This document shows positions 25,942 through 36,544 of a DNA stretch of 64,000 nt, one piece after another. How positions within the stretch are numbered: position 1 is the first letter of the stretch; each line of letters begins with the position of its first letter. The DNA is from DATARH01 sp963789255 (GTDB taxonomy: Bacteria > Pseudomonadota > Alphaproteobacteria > ATCC43930 > CGMCC-115725), in the NCBI GenBank assembly GCA_963789255.1, contig CAWBJW010000001.1, positions 744,001-808,000 on the forward strand. Direction: 5' to 3'. The notes under the pieces were generated by a model. The model ran no database searches. It worked only from the letters and a program-made list of their open reading frames with translations, and was not told the DNA's origin. Both the position numbers and the translations under genes were made by a program.

Positions 25942-26193
25942 TCAGAGTTCCTCGGACTCCCGGTTGCCCTCGAACAGCTGGATCGGCTGCGCCGGCATGA
26001 CTGTCGAGATCGCGTGCTTGTAGACCAGCTGCGAATGCGCGTCGCGCCGCAGCAGCACGCAAAAATTGTCGAACCAGGTGATGATCCCCTGCAGCTTCAC
26101 TCCGTTGACCAGAAACACCGTCACCGGGGCCTTGTTCTTGCGGACATGGTTTAAGAAAACATCCTGGACGTTTTGCGATTTCTCGGTCGACAT
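25942..26193 (-). CDS. hfq: RNA chaperone Hfq
   Basis: The 83-residue Sm-like protein assists small RNAs in pairing with mRNAs. It carries the Sm1 segment QDVFLNHVRKNKAPVTVFLVNG (in parts: QDVFLNHVRK) and the Sm2 signature YKHAISTVMP, with the usual acidic tail. ATG 26193 gives the standard MSTEKSQN-type start; a longer frame upstream is not family-like. It sits between the HAD/dat genes and hflX on the minus strand. Confidence 0.97.
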   Translation of the reverse strand: MSTEKSQNVQDVFLNHVRKNKAPVTVFLVNGVKLQGIITWFDNFCVLLRRDAHSQLVYKHAISTVMPAQPIQLFEGNRESEEL

Positions 26194-26274
26194 GGGTAGT
26201 CTCCCCATCGTTTTTGGAGCCGCGGCGGCCGGCTCGGAGGGTAAAGAGGCCAGCACGGGGCCGCGCCGTATCGC

Positions 26275-26978
26275 CTACGAAGATGGGCGCGCAGCATCGA
26301 ATCGCAACCCCTCGAGCGCGCGAAAGAGCCCCGCCTCATCGGCAAACGACAAGCGCGGCTGGAAGCGGACAAACTCCCGGGCGAACTCCTCTGGGCCGCG
26401 GCGGCGCCGAGCAGCACCGCGATGCAGCCGCTGTTTTGGGCGCACTCCATGTCGACCGCGGTGTCTCCGACGAACCAGACCTCCTCGCCGGCCGCGATGC
26501 CGCTCGGCCTGAGCGCCAGATGGACCGGCTCGCGGGCCGGTTTGTCGGCCGGCGCGTCGCCGGCGCCGACGATGCTGCCGAAGAACTCCGACCAGCCAAG
26601 CCATGCGACCTCGCGCCGCAGCAATTCCCCGGTCTTGTTGCTGACCACCCCGAGATAGATCCCCTCGCCCGCCAATGCCCGCAGCATCCCCTCGCGGCCC
26701 GGCAGCGGGTTCAGGCGGTCGAGATGGATCGCCCGGAACCGGTCGAGATAGATCGTGCGCGCCTCCTCCCAGCGCTCGCCGAAATGGAGCGGAAAGGCGT
26801 CGCGCAGGCTGAGCCGCACCCGCTCCCTGGTCTCGGCCAACGACCATTCCGGCTTCCCCATCGCGCGCATCAGGAAATTGAGCGCCTCGTGGATCGTCGC
26901 CCAGCTGTCAACGAGGGTGTTGTCCCAGTCGAAGAGGATCGCGCGCGGCCGGCGCAGCGCTGCGCGAACGGTCGTCAT
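26275..26978 (-). CDS. HAD-superfamily phosphatase, frameshifted near the C-terminus
   Basis: The protein of about 235 residues resembles phosphoglycolate phosphatase. Motif I is FDWDNTLVDSW, motif II VVSNKTGELL, motif III the Lys of APADKPAREP, and motif IV VGDTAVDMECAQNSG. After CIAVLLGAAA at about 26405 the frame shifts by one base; the continuation EEFAREFVRFQPRLSFADEA runs to the stop at 26275. Without the shift the protein would read out into Arg-rich nonsense. ATG 26978 overlaps the dat stop as ATGA, so the two are coupled. Confidence 0.8.
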
Positions 26979-27832
26979 GTTGCGTCGGCAGCGGCGTGCG
27001 CGAGATAGGCGGCGCGCAGTTTCTCGGTCAGCAGCCCCGGTGTGCCGTTGCCGACCGGCATGCCGTCGATGCGTACGACCGGCAGGATATCGGCCGTCGT
27101 GCTGGTCAGGAAGGCTTCGCGCGCGGCCGTAGCCTCGGCGACGGTGAACGGCCGTTCGACAATCCGGCAGCCCTCGCGCCTGATGATGTCGATCACGGCA
27201 AGGCGGGTCACGCCGTTGAGGATCGCGTGGTCGGCGCCGCGCGTCACGACGGTGCCGTCGCCGGTCACGATCCACGCATTCGTTGAGGTCCCCTCGGTAA
27301 TCCTGCCTTCGCTGTCGACCTGCCAGGCTTCGAAGGCGCCCGCGTCCCTCGCCTGCTGCTTGCCCAGCACATTGGCAACGAGAGCCACCGATTTGATGTC
27401 GCAGCGCTGCCAGCGGATATCGGGGATCGTGATGATCGCGACGCCGTCCTGCCCGAGGCGCGGGTCGGGCGGGCGCGAGCGGCGCGTGGTCACGACCAGG
27501 GTGGGCTTCCCTGCCTTCGGAAAGGCATGCTCGCGCGGCGCGGCGCCGCGGGTGATCTGGAGATAGACGATGCCGGTATCGACGCCGTTGCGCCGGACAA
27601 CTTCGCGGATGACGCTCTTGAGCGCGGCGTCCGCCATCGGCGCCGCGATGCGCAATTCGGCCAGCGAGCGGTGCAGCCGCGCCAGATGCAATGCCTCATC
27701 GACGAGATGCCCGCCATTGACCGCGATCACCTCGTAGACGCCATCGGCAAACTGAAAGCCGCGGTCCTCGACGTGGACGGCCGCCTGGCGATGCGGCAGG
27801 TACCGGCCGGTGACATAGGCGATGCGGGACAT
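26975..27832 (-). CDS. dat: D-amino-acid aminotransferase (class IV PLP enzyme)
   Basis: The 285-residue fold-type IV aminotransferase exchanges the amino group between D-amino acids and 2-oxo acids. Visible are VHVEDRGFQFADGVYEV at the start, YLQITRGAAPREHAFP, the PLP Lys in CDIKSVALVANVL (about residue 146), the conserved Glu in EGTSTNAWIV, and LNGVTRLAVIDI. Branched-chain aminotransferase (IlvE) and aminodeoxychorismate lyase are related, but the YLQITRG and RxxxF features favour Dat. It lies between ntrX and the HAD gene, as in several alphaproteobacteria. Confidence 0.85.
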   Translation of the reverse strand: MSRIAYVTGRYLPHRQAAVHVEDRGFQFADGVYEVIAVNGGHLVDEALHLARLHRSLAELRIAAPMADAALKSVIREVVRRNGVDTGIVYLQITRGAAPREHAFPKAGKPTLVVTTRRSRPPDPRLGQDGVAIITIPDIRWQRCDIKSVALVANVLGKQQARDAGAFEAWQVDSEGRITEGTSTNAWIVTGDGTVVTRGADHAILNGVTRLAVIDIIRREGCRIVERPFTVAEATAAREAFLTSTTADILPVVRIDGMPVGNGTPGLLTEKLRAAYLAHAAADAT

Positions 27833-27864
27833 GCGCGATCAGTTCTTTGTCGGATCCCGCTGCA

Positions 27865-29265
27865 TCACGTCCCGACCTTGAGCGGGCGGTCATTGCCGAA
27901 GACGCCCAAGGATTTGAGCTTCCTGTGCAAGGCCGAGCGTTCCATCCCGACAAAGGCGGCGGTGCGCGAGATGTTGCCGCCGAAGCGGGTGACCTGAGCC
28001 AGCAGGTATTCGCGCTCGAACACCTCGCGCGCATCGCGCAACGGCAGGGTCATGATCTCGCTGCCCTTGTCCCATCTGACGACGGAGGGCGCGATCGCGG
28101 TGATCTCGTTGGGCAGCATGTCGGCGCGGAACGGCTCGCTGGTGTCGCCCGGCGCCATGATCAACAGCCAGTCGATGACGTTGCGCAACTGCCGCACATT
28201 GCCGGGCCAGGTGTAGGCTTGCAGTGCCGCCAGAGAGTCTTCGCCGAATTCGCGCGCCGAGATCCGCGCCGCTTCCGCCCCGCGCTCCATGAAATGACGG
28301 GCCAAGAGCGGGATGTCCTCGCGCCGCTCGCGCAACGGCGGCACCCGGATCGGCACCACGTTGAGGCGATAGAACAGATCCTCGCGAAAGCGATTGGCCG
28401 CGATCTCGGCCGCCAGCTCGCGATTGGAAGAGGCGACGACGCGCACATCGACCTCGACGCGGCGCGAGCCCCCTACCCGCTCGAAGGTCTGCTCCTGCAA
28501 CGCCCGCACGATCTTGCCCTGCGTCTCGATCGGCATGTCGGCAACCTCGTCGAGAAACAGGGTGCCGCCATGGGCGCGCTCGAAGGTGCCGATCTTGCGC
28601 GGGACGCCGTCATTGCTGGCTTCGCTGCCGAACAGCTCGATCTCGAGCCGGTCGGGACGCATCGTCGCGCAATTGACCGGGACAAACGGCCCCGCGGCAC
28701 GGCGCGAGCGCGCATGCAGCAAGCGGCCGACCACTTCCTTGCCGGAGCCGGGCGCACCGGTTATCAGGACGCGGCTGCCGGTCGGCGCCACGCGCTCGAT
28801 CTGCTGGCGCAGCTGATTGATCGCCGGCGAGGCGCCGACCAGATCGAGTTCGCCGCCGGCGCGCAGCTTCAGCTCGGCATTTTCGCGGCGCAACTGGGCC
28901 GCCTCGATCGCGCGCGCGACGACGAGCAGCAGACGGTCGCTCTTGAACGGCTTCTCGATGAAATCGTAGGCGCCGATCTTGATCGCCTCCACCGCGCTCT
29001 CGATCGTTCCGTGCCCGCTGATCATGACGACCGGGACCGACGGCATCTCGGCCTGCAGCCGGCGCAGGATGCCGATGCCGTCGAGTTCGCTGCCCTGCAG
29101 CCAGATGTCGAGGATGACAAGGGTCGGCTGGCGCGTCTGGATGGCAGCGAGCGCCTGACTGCTGTCGCCAGCGTCGCGCGTTGCGTAGCCCTCGTCCCGC
29201 AACACCCCGGCGATCAACATCCGGATGTCGGCTTCGTCGTCTACGATCAGGATGTCATGCGCCAT
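27865..29265 (-). CDS. ntrX: nitrogen assimilation response regulator NtrX
   Basis: The 466-residue regulator is the partner of NtrY. The receiver domain has the acidic pair and phospho-Asp in VILDIWLQGSELDGI (about residue 53). The AAA+ domain has Walker A GAPGSGKE and Walker B GTLFLDEVADMP, but the sigma-54-contact GAFTGA loop is replaced by NDGVPRKIG. The C-terminal Fis-type helix-turn-helix is ISRTAAFVGMERSALHRKLKSLG. This suggests it does not activate sigma-54 promoters in the classical way. It overlaps the end of ntrY by 11 bases. Confidence 0.94.
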   Translation of the reverse strand: MAHDILIVDDEADIRMLIAGVLRDEGYATRDAGDSSQALAAIQTRQPTLVILDIWLQGSELDGIGILRRLQAEMPSVPVVMISGHGTIESAVEAIKIGAYDFIEKPFKSDRLLLVVARAIEAAQLRRENAELKLRAGGELDLVGASPAINQLRQQIERVAPTGSRVLITGAPGSGKEVVGRLLHARSRRAAGPFVPVNCATMRPDRLEIELFGSEASNDGVPRKIGTFERAHGGTLFLDEVADMPIETQGKIVRALQEQTFERVGGSRRVEVDVRVVASSNRELAAEIAANRFREDLFYRLNVVPIRVPPLRERREDIPLLARHFMERGAEAARISAREFGEDSLAALQAYTWPGNVRQLRNVIDWLLIMAPGDTSEPFRADMLPNEITAIAPSVVRWDKGSEIMTLPLRDAREVFEREYLLAQVTRFGGNISRTAAFVGMERSALHRKLKSLGVFGNDRPLKVGT

Positions 29266-31495
29266 GGTTGACCGAACTCAACTCCGCAGGCACTGCGGGC
29301 GAAGTGGTTATGCCGGCCGGCTGGGTATCGCCAGAGAAGACCAGCCGCACCCGGGCGCCGCCCGGCTTGCGATCCGACAGCACCAACTCCCCATGATGAT
29401 CCTCCATGATCTTTTTGACGATGGCGAGGCCCAAGCCGGTGCCCTTCGCCCGGGTCGTGACGTAGGGCTCCGTCAGGCGTTCGCGGCCGTGCCGCGGCAA
29501 CCCCTTACCATTGTCCTCGACGATGACCGCGACCGGGCCGTCCGCCTCGACCCTGATGACGATCTGCCCGGGCGGGGCCGGGCCGCTCTCGGCGATTCGG
29601 GCCTCGATCGACTCGATCGCGTTTTTGATGATGTTGATCAGCGCCTGCCCGACGAGACGCGCATCGCAGCGCACTGGCACCGGACGCATGGCAAAACGCG
29701 CCTCGAAGCCGATTTTGGGATGCGCCGTACGTTCCAGGAAGACAGCCTGCTCGACGATCGTCGTCAGGTCCTCGGGTTTCAGCACCGGCGCCGGCATTCG
29801 GGCGAACGACGAGAACTCGTCGACCATCCGACCGATATCTTCGACATGGCGGATGATCGTATCGGTGCAGATGCGGAACGTTTCCGGATCCTTCTTGATC
29901 TCTTTCAGGTATTTGCGGCGCAGCCGTTCGGCCGAGAGCTGGATCGGGGTCAGCGGGTTCTTGATCTCATGCGCGATACGGCGGGCAATATCGGCCCAAG
30001 CCGCCTTGCGCTGGGCCGAGAGCAGCTCGGTGATGTCGTCGAAGGTGACGACAAACCCGCTGATCTCGCCGGCGTCATGCTCGGCAGCGATGCGAACCAA
30101 CAGGGTGCGCATGCTGTTGGCGTCGGCGACCTGAACCTGGGCCTGCGCCAACCGGTCGGGGCGCCGGGCCACTTCCTCCAGGAGCCCGGCCATTTCGGGG
30201 GCGATTTCGGCGAGGTCCTCGCCGATCGACAGATCGAGATCGACGCCGAGCAGCGCCGATGCCGATCGGTTGGGCAGATAGATGCGGCCGCCGCGATCGA
30301 GGCCGATGACCCCGGCCGATACCCCGGTCAGCACCGTTTCGGTAAATCGCCGCCGCTCGTCGAGTTGGCGGTTGGCCTCGATCAGCTCGCGCTGCTGGCT
30401 CTGGATCTGGTTGGTCATCCGGTTGAAGGCGCGGCTCAGCGAGACCAGCTCGTCATCCTTTTCGCCTTCGGGAACGCGTGCGGAGAGATCGCCGGCGCGA
30501 ATTCGCTCGGCCGCCCCGACCAGTCGGCTGATCGGGTCGGCGAATTGGGCTGCGAAGTGAATGCCGATCAATATGGCCGAGGCGAGGAGCAGCATCGCCA
30601 CCAGGATGTAGATCACCGCGAACTTGATCTGGAGCCCGGAGCGCTGGCCTTCCAGCCGCTCGTACTGGGCAGCCGCGAGGTGGGTCTCGTCGCGATGGGC
30701 GAGCACCTTGGCCTCGATGAACCGCCCGACATAGAGGTAGAGACCGCTAAACTCGTCGAGCCGGACCAGCGCGCGCACCCTCTCTTCCTTGTCGTCGGTC
30801 ATGACGACGACCTCGCCCTGCGAGGCTCGGCGCAAGGCGTCCTTGCTGACATCTTCGAACCCGAGGGCAAAAGCGAGCCCGGTGCGCGCCAGCATCGTCC
30901 CGTTACGATCGAGCACCGCGGCCTCGGTCAGCCCGCGCATCGCCGCCTGAGCAGTCAGCACCGGCGCGAAATATTCCGGGTTCAGCTGCAGGGTCGGCGC
31001 ATAGCTGTTGAGATCAGCGGCCATCGCCAGCGCATCGGCCCGGATCGCCTGCTGGTGCTCTTTGACATACGCATCGGCGACCGCGACCGATTCGGAGATC
31101 GCGGTGCGCACCTTATCGCTGAACCAGGTTTCGACGCCGGAGCCAAAGAACAGGTAGGAAAACACTGCGACGATGATCGTCGGCAACACCGCGATCAGGC
31201 TGAACAGACCGACCAGCCGGATCTGCAGTCGCGAGCCGGCGAGCCCGCTCCGCCGCTCCGCCCACACCTCGAAAAGCCGCTTCGCCACCAGCGCGACCAG
31301 GGCGAGCAACAACACGACATCCAGATTGAGCAGCGTCAGGACGACGCCGATGCGCGGCCCGAACGGCGGCGCGCCGGTCAGCGCCAGATAGGTCGCGACC
31401 CCCGAAGTCAGCGCCGCGGCCGCGAGCGCGATCGCCATCTTGCGCCATAGGCCGGTGCCGCCGGCCCAGCCGCGGACCTGTCGCGCCAGGCTCAT
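29255..31495 (-). CDS. ntrY: membrane sensor histidine kinase NtrY
   Basis: The 746-residue kinase has three hydrophobic helices near the N-terminus (about residues 20-110), a periplasmic region, a fourth helix at about 280-305 (VIYILVAMLLLASAILIG), then HAMP, PAS, and the HisKA motif RIAHEIKNPLTPIQLSAERL with the phospho-His. The ATPase domain carries the G-boxes DNGKGLPRHG and GTGLGLAIVKKIMEDH. It phosphorylates NtrX in response to extracellular nitrogen or redox signals. ntrC lies 100 bases upstream, so this may be a separate promoter unit. Confidence 0.95.
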   Translation of the reverse strand: MSLARQVRGWAGGTGLWRKMAIALAAAALTSGVATYLALTGAPPFGPRIGVVLTLLNLDVVLLLALVALVAKRLFEVWAERRSGLAGSRLQIRLVGLFSLIAVLPTIIVAVFSYLFFGSGVETWFSDKVRTAISESVAVADAYVKEHQQAIRADALAMAADLNSYAPTLQLNPEYFAPVLTAQAAMRGLTEAAVLDRNGTMLARTGLAFALGFEDVSKDALRRASQGEVVVMTDDKEERVRALVRLDEFSGLYLYVGRFIEAKVLAHRDETHLAAAQYERLEGQRSGLQIKFAVIYILVAMLLLASAILIGIHFAAQFADPISRLVGAAERIRAGDLSARVPEGEKDDELVSLSRAFNRMTNQIQSQQRELIEANRQLDERRRFTETVLTGVSAGVIGLDRGGRIYLPNRSASALLGVDLDLSIGEDLAEIAPEMAGLLEEVARRPDRLAQAQVQVADANSMRTLLVRIAAEHDAGEISGFVVTFDDITELLSAQRKAAWADIARRIAHEIKNPLTPIQLSAERLRRKYLKEIKKDPETFRICTDTIIRHVEDIGRMVDEFSSFARMPAPVLKPEDLTTIVEQAVFLERTAHPKIGFEARFAMRPVPVRCDARLVGQALINIIKNAIESIEARIAESGPAPPGQIVIRVEADGPVAVIVEDNGKGLPRHGRERLTEPYVTTRAKGTGLGLAIVKKIMEDHHGELVLSDRKPGGARVRLVFSGDTQPAGITTSPAVPAELSSVNHGA

Positions 31496-31595
31496 TCAGC
31501 ATCCCTTACAGGTTTCGCCGTCGGAAGAGGCTCCGGCGACCGCTATTCCCCGCTACCGCCGCAGGGCCGTTGCCGCCGGCCGGTGCGGTACCAGC

Positions 31596-33034
<1,439 letters not shown>

Positions 33035-33038
<4 letters not shown>

Positions 33039-34180
33039 CCGCTACCGTTTTGCGCGACCCCACCCGGCGTAACAACTGGCAGAAACACCCGGAACACCGT
33101 GCGCCGGGATTGGCTGTCGAACTCGATGACGCCGCCGTGGTCGCCGATCACCTTGGCGACGAGTGCAAGACCAAGGCCAGTTCCGTTGCGCTTGGTCGTG
33201 ACGAACGGATCGAACAGATGCGCCCTGAGATCGTCGGGGATGCCGCTGCCGTTATCGGCGACAGACACCATCAGCGGCAGATGGCGGCGGCCGTCGCCGC
33301 CCGGAACGGCGAGGCGCAGCCCGTGCCGATAGGCGGTCGCCAGCACGATCTCGCCGCCCGCGCTTGGCGCCGCCTCGGCCGCGTTCTTGACGAGATTGAG
33401 AAATACTTGAAGCAGCAGATCGCGGTCGCCATGCACCGAGGGCAGCGAGGGGTCGTAATCCTCGCTGAGGCGCACGTGCCGGGCGAAGCCCGATTGCGCG
33501 ATCTTGCGCACGCGGTCGAGCACCTCGTGAATGTTGACCTCGCCGCGGGTAATCGGAGCATGGCCGGAGAACGCCTCCATGCGATCGACCAGCGCGACGA
33601 TGCGGTCGGTCTCGTCGCAGATCAGCTGGGTCAGCTCGCGCCCGACGGCATCGGCGTCCTGCTCCAGAAGCTGGGCCGCGCCGCGAATTCCCGATAGCGG
33701 GTTTTTCACCTCATGTGCCAGCATCGCCGCCATGGCGGTGATCGACCGGGCCGCATTGCGGTGCGTCAGCTGGCGGTCCATCTTGTCGGCCATCGAGCGC
33801 TCGTGCAATGTCAGCACCAGCAGCTCGCCCCCCTCGCCCGCCGGCGCGCCCTCGATCGTCACCGAGCGCGACGCAAAGCGCGGGCCTTCGAGCAACACGT
33901 CGTATTCGGCGATCGACCCGCCGCTGCGCCAGACTGCCTCGGCGAGGGCGAACAACGGGCTCTGCGGCGTGATGACATCGGCGAGCGGATGGCCGATCAG
34001 TGTGGCGGCGCTGACCCCGAACAACTGCTCCGCTGCCGGATTGACGAAGCGAAGCGTGCCGCCGCGGTCGAGCGCAATCACCGGATTGGGCAACGCGGCG
34101 AGCAATGCCGCCGCATCGGGCAGCGCGGCTGGGCGCGCGGCTGGCGAGGGGGTCGATCGGCGGTGGCGCAATGAGATCAC
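33035..34180 (-). CDS. ntrB: nitrogen sensor kinase/phosphatase NtrB
   Basis: The 381-residue cytosolic kinase has an N-terminal PAS domain (NPVIALDRGGTLRFVNPAAEQLFG, shown in part: FVNPAAEQLFG), a HisKA domain with the phospho-His in AMLAHEVKNPLSGIRGAAQLLE, and an ATPase domain (VADNGSGIPDD; GTGLGLALVAKVIGDHGG). PII protein normally switches it between kinase and phosphatase. GTG 34180 overlaps the dusB stop as GTGA and is preferred to the upstream GTG at 34198, which lies in a repeat. Confidence 0.94.
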
Positions 34181-35211
34181 GCCGCCTCCGACCCCCACCC
34201 TTCCCTCCCCCGCACGCGGGGGAGGGTTAGGGTGGGGGTTTCGATCAGCGGCTCATAGAAGGCGCGCACCAATGCCTTGACCTGCGACACCTCGTCGGTC
34301 CGGTTGACCGCGGCGCGAAACTCCGCCGAACCCGGCAGCCCCTTCGAGTACCAGCCGAGATGCTTGCGTGCGATGCGCAGGCCGGCCGCGCTGCCGTAAT
34401 GACTCAGCATGTCGTCGTAATGGCGCTGGACAAGAGAAAATTGTGCCGTCAGCGACGGGTCGGGACGGCGGCGCCGGTGGCGCAGCCATTCGATGATCTG
34501 CCCGATCAGCCAGGGCCGGCCGTAGCAGCCGCGGCCGACCATCACGCCATCGGCCCCCGACTCCCGTAGGGCTTGGTCGGCGTCGTCGAGGCTTGCGATG
34601 TCGCCGTTGACGATGACCGGGATCGACACCGCCGCCTTGACCTCGCGAACAAACCGCCAATCGGCGCTGCCGGCATAAAGCTGGCAACGCGTGCGGCCGT
34701 GCACCGTGATCATGCGGATGCCGCAGGCTTCGGCGATGCGCGCGAGGCCGGGCGCATTACGGTGGTTGTCGTCCCAGCCGGTGCGCATCTTCAGCGTGAC
34801 CGGCAGATCGACCGCCCTGACGGTCGCCTCGATGATGCGCGCGGCATGAAGCTCGTCGCGCATCAGCGCCGACCCGGCATGGCCGTTGACGATTTTCTTG
34901 ACCGGGCAGCCGAAATTGATGTCGATCATCGAGGCCCCGCGATCGGCATTGAGTTTGGCCGCCTCGGCCATGACAAGCGGCTCGCAACCGGCGAGCTGCA
35001 CCGCCATCGGCTGCTCCTCGGGGCAGCTTTGCGCCATGGCCAGCGATTGCCGCGTCTCGCGGATCGCCGCCTCGCTCGCGATCATCTCGGAGACGACGAG
35101 CGCGGCGCCGTGTTGCTTGACGATGCGGCGAAACGGCAGATCGCTCACCCCCGACATCGGCGCCAGGATGACCGGGTCTGCAAGCGCGACGGAACCGAGG
35201 CGAATGCTCAC
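34177..35211 (-). CDS. dusB: tRNA-dihydrouridine synthase DusB (NifR3)
   Basis: The 344-residue FMN enzyme reduces uridines in the tRNA D-loop. Signatures are ILAPMSGVSDLPFRR, the catalytic-Cys region FGCPVKKIVNGHAGSALMRD, KMRTGWDDNHRN, ITVHGRTRCQLY, and VIVNGDIASLDDA. The family core ends near FYEPLIE; the final ~20 residues are encoded by a palindromic repeat (34192-34240) that continues the frame to a TGA overlapping ntrB. dusB-ntrBC is a classical operon in this class. Confidence 0.94.
   Translation of the reverse strand: MSIRLGSVALADPVILAPMSGVSDLPFRRIVKQHGAALVVSEMIASEAAIRETRQSLAMAQSCPEEQPMAVQLAGCEPLVMAEAAKLNADRGASMIDINFGCPVKKIVNGHAGSALMRDELHAARIIEATVRAVDLPVTLKMRTGWDDNHRNAPGLARIAEACGIRMITVHGRTRCQLYAGSADWRFVREVKAAVSIPVIVNGDIASLDDADQALRESGADGVMVGRGCYGRPWLIGQIIEWLRHRRRRPDPSLTAQFSLVQRHYDDMLSHYGSAAGLRIARKHLGWYSKGLPGSAEFRAAVNRTDEVSQVKALVRAFYEPLIETPTLTLPRVRGREGWGSEAA
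34192..34240. repeat. family A palindrome inside the 3' end of dusB
   Basis: The core CTCCCCCGC ACGC GGGGGAG is flanked by ACCCCCACCC and GGGTGGGGGT, making a nearly perfect 49-base palindrome. It is almost identical to the element at 42824-42872 in pdhC. Here it is read in frame as the last residues of DusB. Confidence 0.8.
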
Positions 35212-35389
35212 GGATTACTCAGATTTGAGGAATGCCGAATATTTAGGCACATATTCTATTCCAAAAGTTGCTGCACTGCAACATCGCTCGCTTACGCCAG
35301 GGGCATCTGGTGGACAGGTTGAGCGGAACGAAACCGATTGACCCGGCACCACCTAGCGGGCGGTCGTGTTCGCGGCTAGTTTAACCCGG

Positions 35390-36544
35390 ATGACCGCTAC
35401 CTATGCTCTGATCGTTGCGGCTGGCCGCGGCACAAGGTTCGGCGGAGCGCTGCCCAAGCAATATCTCGCGCTTGGCGGCGGCAGCGTGCTGCGCCATGCC
35501 GTCGCGGCGTTTGCGAGACACAAGCGGATCAGCGGCGTGCAGGTCGTGATCCGCGCGGAGGATCGCGGAATTTTCGACGAGGCCCTGGCTGGCCTCGCGG
35601 TCATGCCGCCGGTGCCGGGCGGGGCCGAGCGGCAGGATTCGGTGCGGCTCGGTCTGGAAGCGCTCGCCCCGCACGATCCGGCGCGCGTCCTCATTCACGA
35701 TGGCGCGCGGCCGTTTCCCGATGCGGCATTGATCGACCGAATCCTCGACGCGCTCGATTCCGCGCCGGCCGCAATCCCGGCCCTGCCGCTCGGCGACACG
35801 ATCAAGCGGGTCGAGGAGGGCCATATCCGCGAAACCGTCGACCGCGCGCAATTGTGGCGGGCGCAGACCCCGCAAGGCTTTCATTTCCCGGCGATCCTGG
35901 CGGCGCACCGGGCTGCTTCCGGGCATGTCCTGACCGACGATTCCGCGGTCGCCGAGGCCGCCGGGATGACGCCGCTCGTGGTCCCGGGGAGCGAGGAGAA
36001 CCTGAAGGTGACCACGGCAGAGGATCTCGCCGCCGCCGAGCGGCTGTTCGCCGCGCGGACCGGCGATGTCCGGGTCGGCCAGGGTTTCGATGTCCACCCG
36101 TTCGGCCCCGGCGACCACGTCATGATCTGCGGCATCGCGATCCCGCATGGCGCGAGCCTCGTCGGCCATTCCGATGCCGATGTCGGGCTGCATGCGCTGA
36201 CCGACGCGCTCTTGGGCGCGATCGGCGCCGGCGACATTGGGGTGCATTTCCCGCCCGGCGATCCGCAATGGCGCGGCGCCGGGTCCGACCGCTTCCTGGC
36301 CCATGCCGCCGCTCTGGTGCGGGACAAGGGCGGCGATATCGCCGCCGTCGATGTCACGGTGATCTGCGAGCGCCCGAAAATCGCGCCATACCGCGCGCCC
36401 ATGATCGAGCGCGTCGCCGCCATCCTCGGGATTCCGCCGGCGCGCGTCAGCGTCAAGGCGACGACCACCGAGCGCCTCGGCTTTACCGGGCGCGGCGAAG
36501 GAATCGCCGCGCAAGCGGTCGCCACCGTGCGGCTGCCGCTCTGA
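35390..36544 (+). CDS. ispDF: bifunctional IspD/IspF (MEP pathway)
   Basis: The 384-residue fusion carries two steps of isoprenoid precursor synthesis. Residues 1-225 are 2-C-methyl-D-erythritol 4-phosphate cytidylyltransferase (VAAGRGTRFGGALPKQY; VLIHDGARPF; AQTPQGF). Residues 230-384 are 2C-methyl-D-erythritol 2,4-cyclodiphosphate synthase (VGQGFDVHPFGPGDH with metal ligands; GHSDADVGLHALTDALLGA; VKATTTERLGFTGRGEG). The fusion is common in alphaproteobacteria. ATG 35390 follows TTAACCCGG without a strong ribosome site. The stop overlaps the apparent pgpA start as CTGA. Confidence 0.96.
   Translation: MTATYALIVAAGRGTRFGGALPKQYLALGGGSVLRHAVAAFARHKRISGVQVVIRAEDRGIFDEALAGLAVMPPVPGGAERQDSVRLGLEALAPHDPARVLIHDGARPFPDAALIDRILDALDSAPAAIPALPLGDTIKRVEEGHIRETVDRAQLWRAQTPQGFHFPAILAAHRAASGHVLTDDSAVAEAAGMTPLVVPGSEENLKVTTAEDLAAAERLFAARTGDVRVGQGFDVHPFGPGDHVMICGIAIPHGASLVGHSDADVGLHALTDALLGAIGAGDIGVHFPPGDPQWRGAGSDRFLAHAAALVRDKGGDIAAVDVTVICERPKIAPYRAPMIERVAAILGIPPARVSVKATTTERLGFTGRGEGIAAQAVATVRLPL

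Noticed and set aside
29225..31450. A 741-codon plus-strand frame opposite ntrY
   Set aside because: It is an antisense shadow of a clear NtrY gene; the composition (Asp/His/Arg-rich, no family motif) is typical of reverse frames in high-GC DNA.
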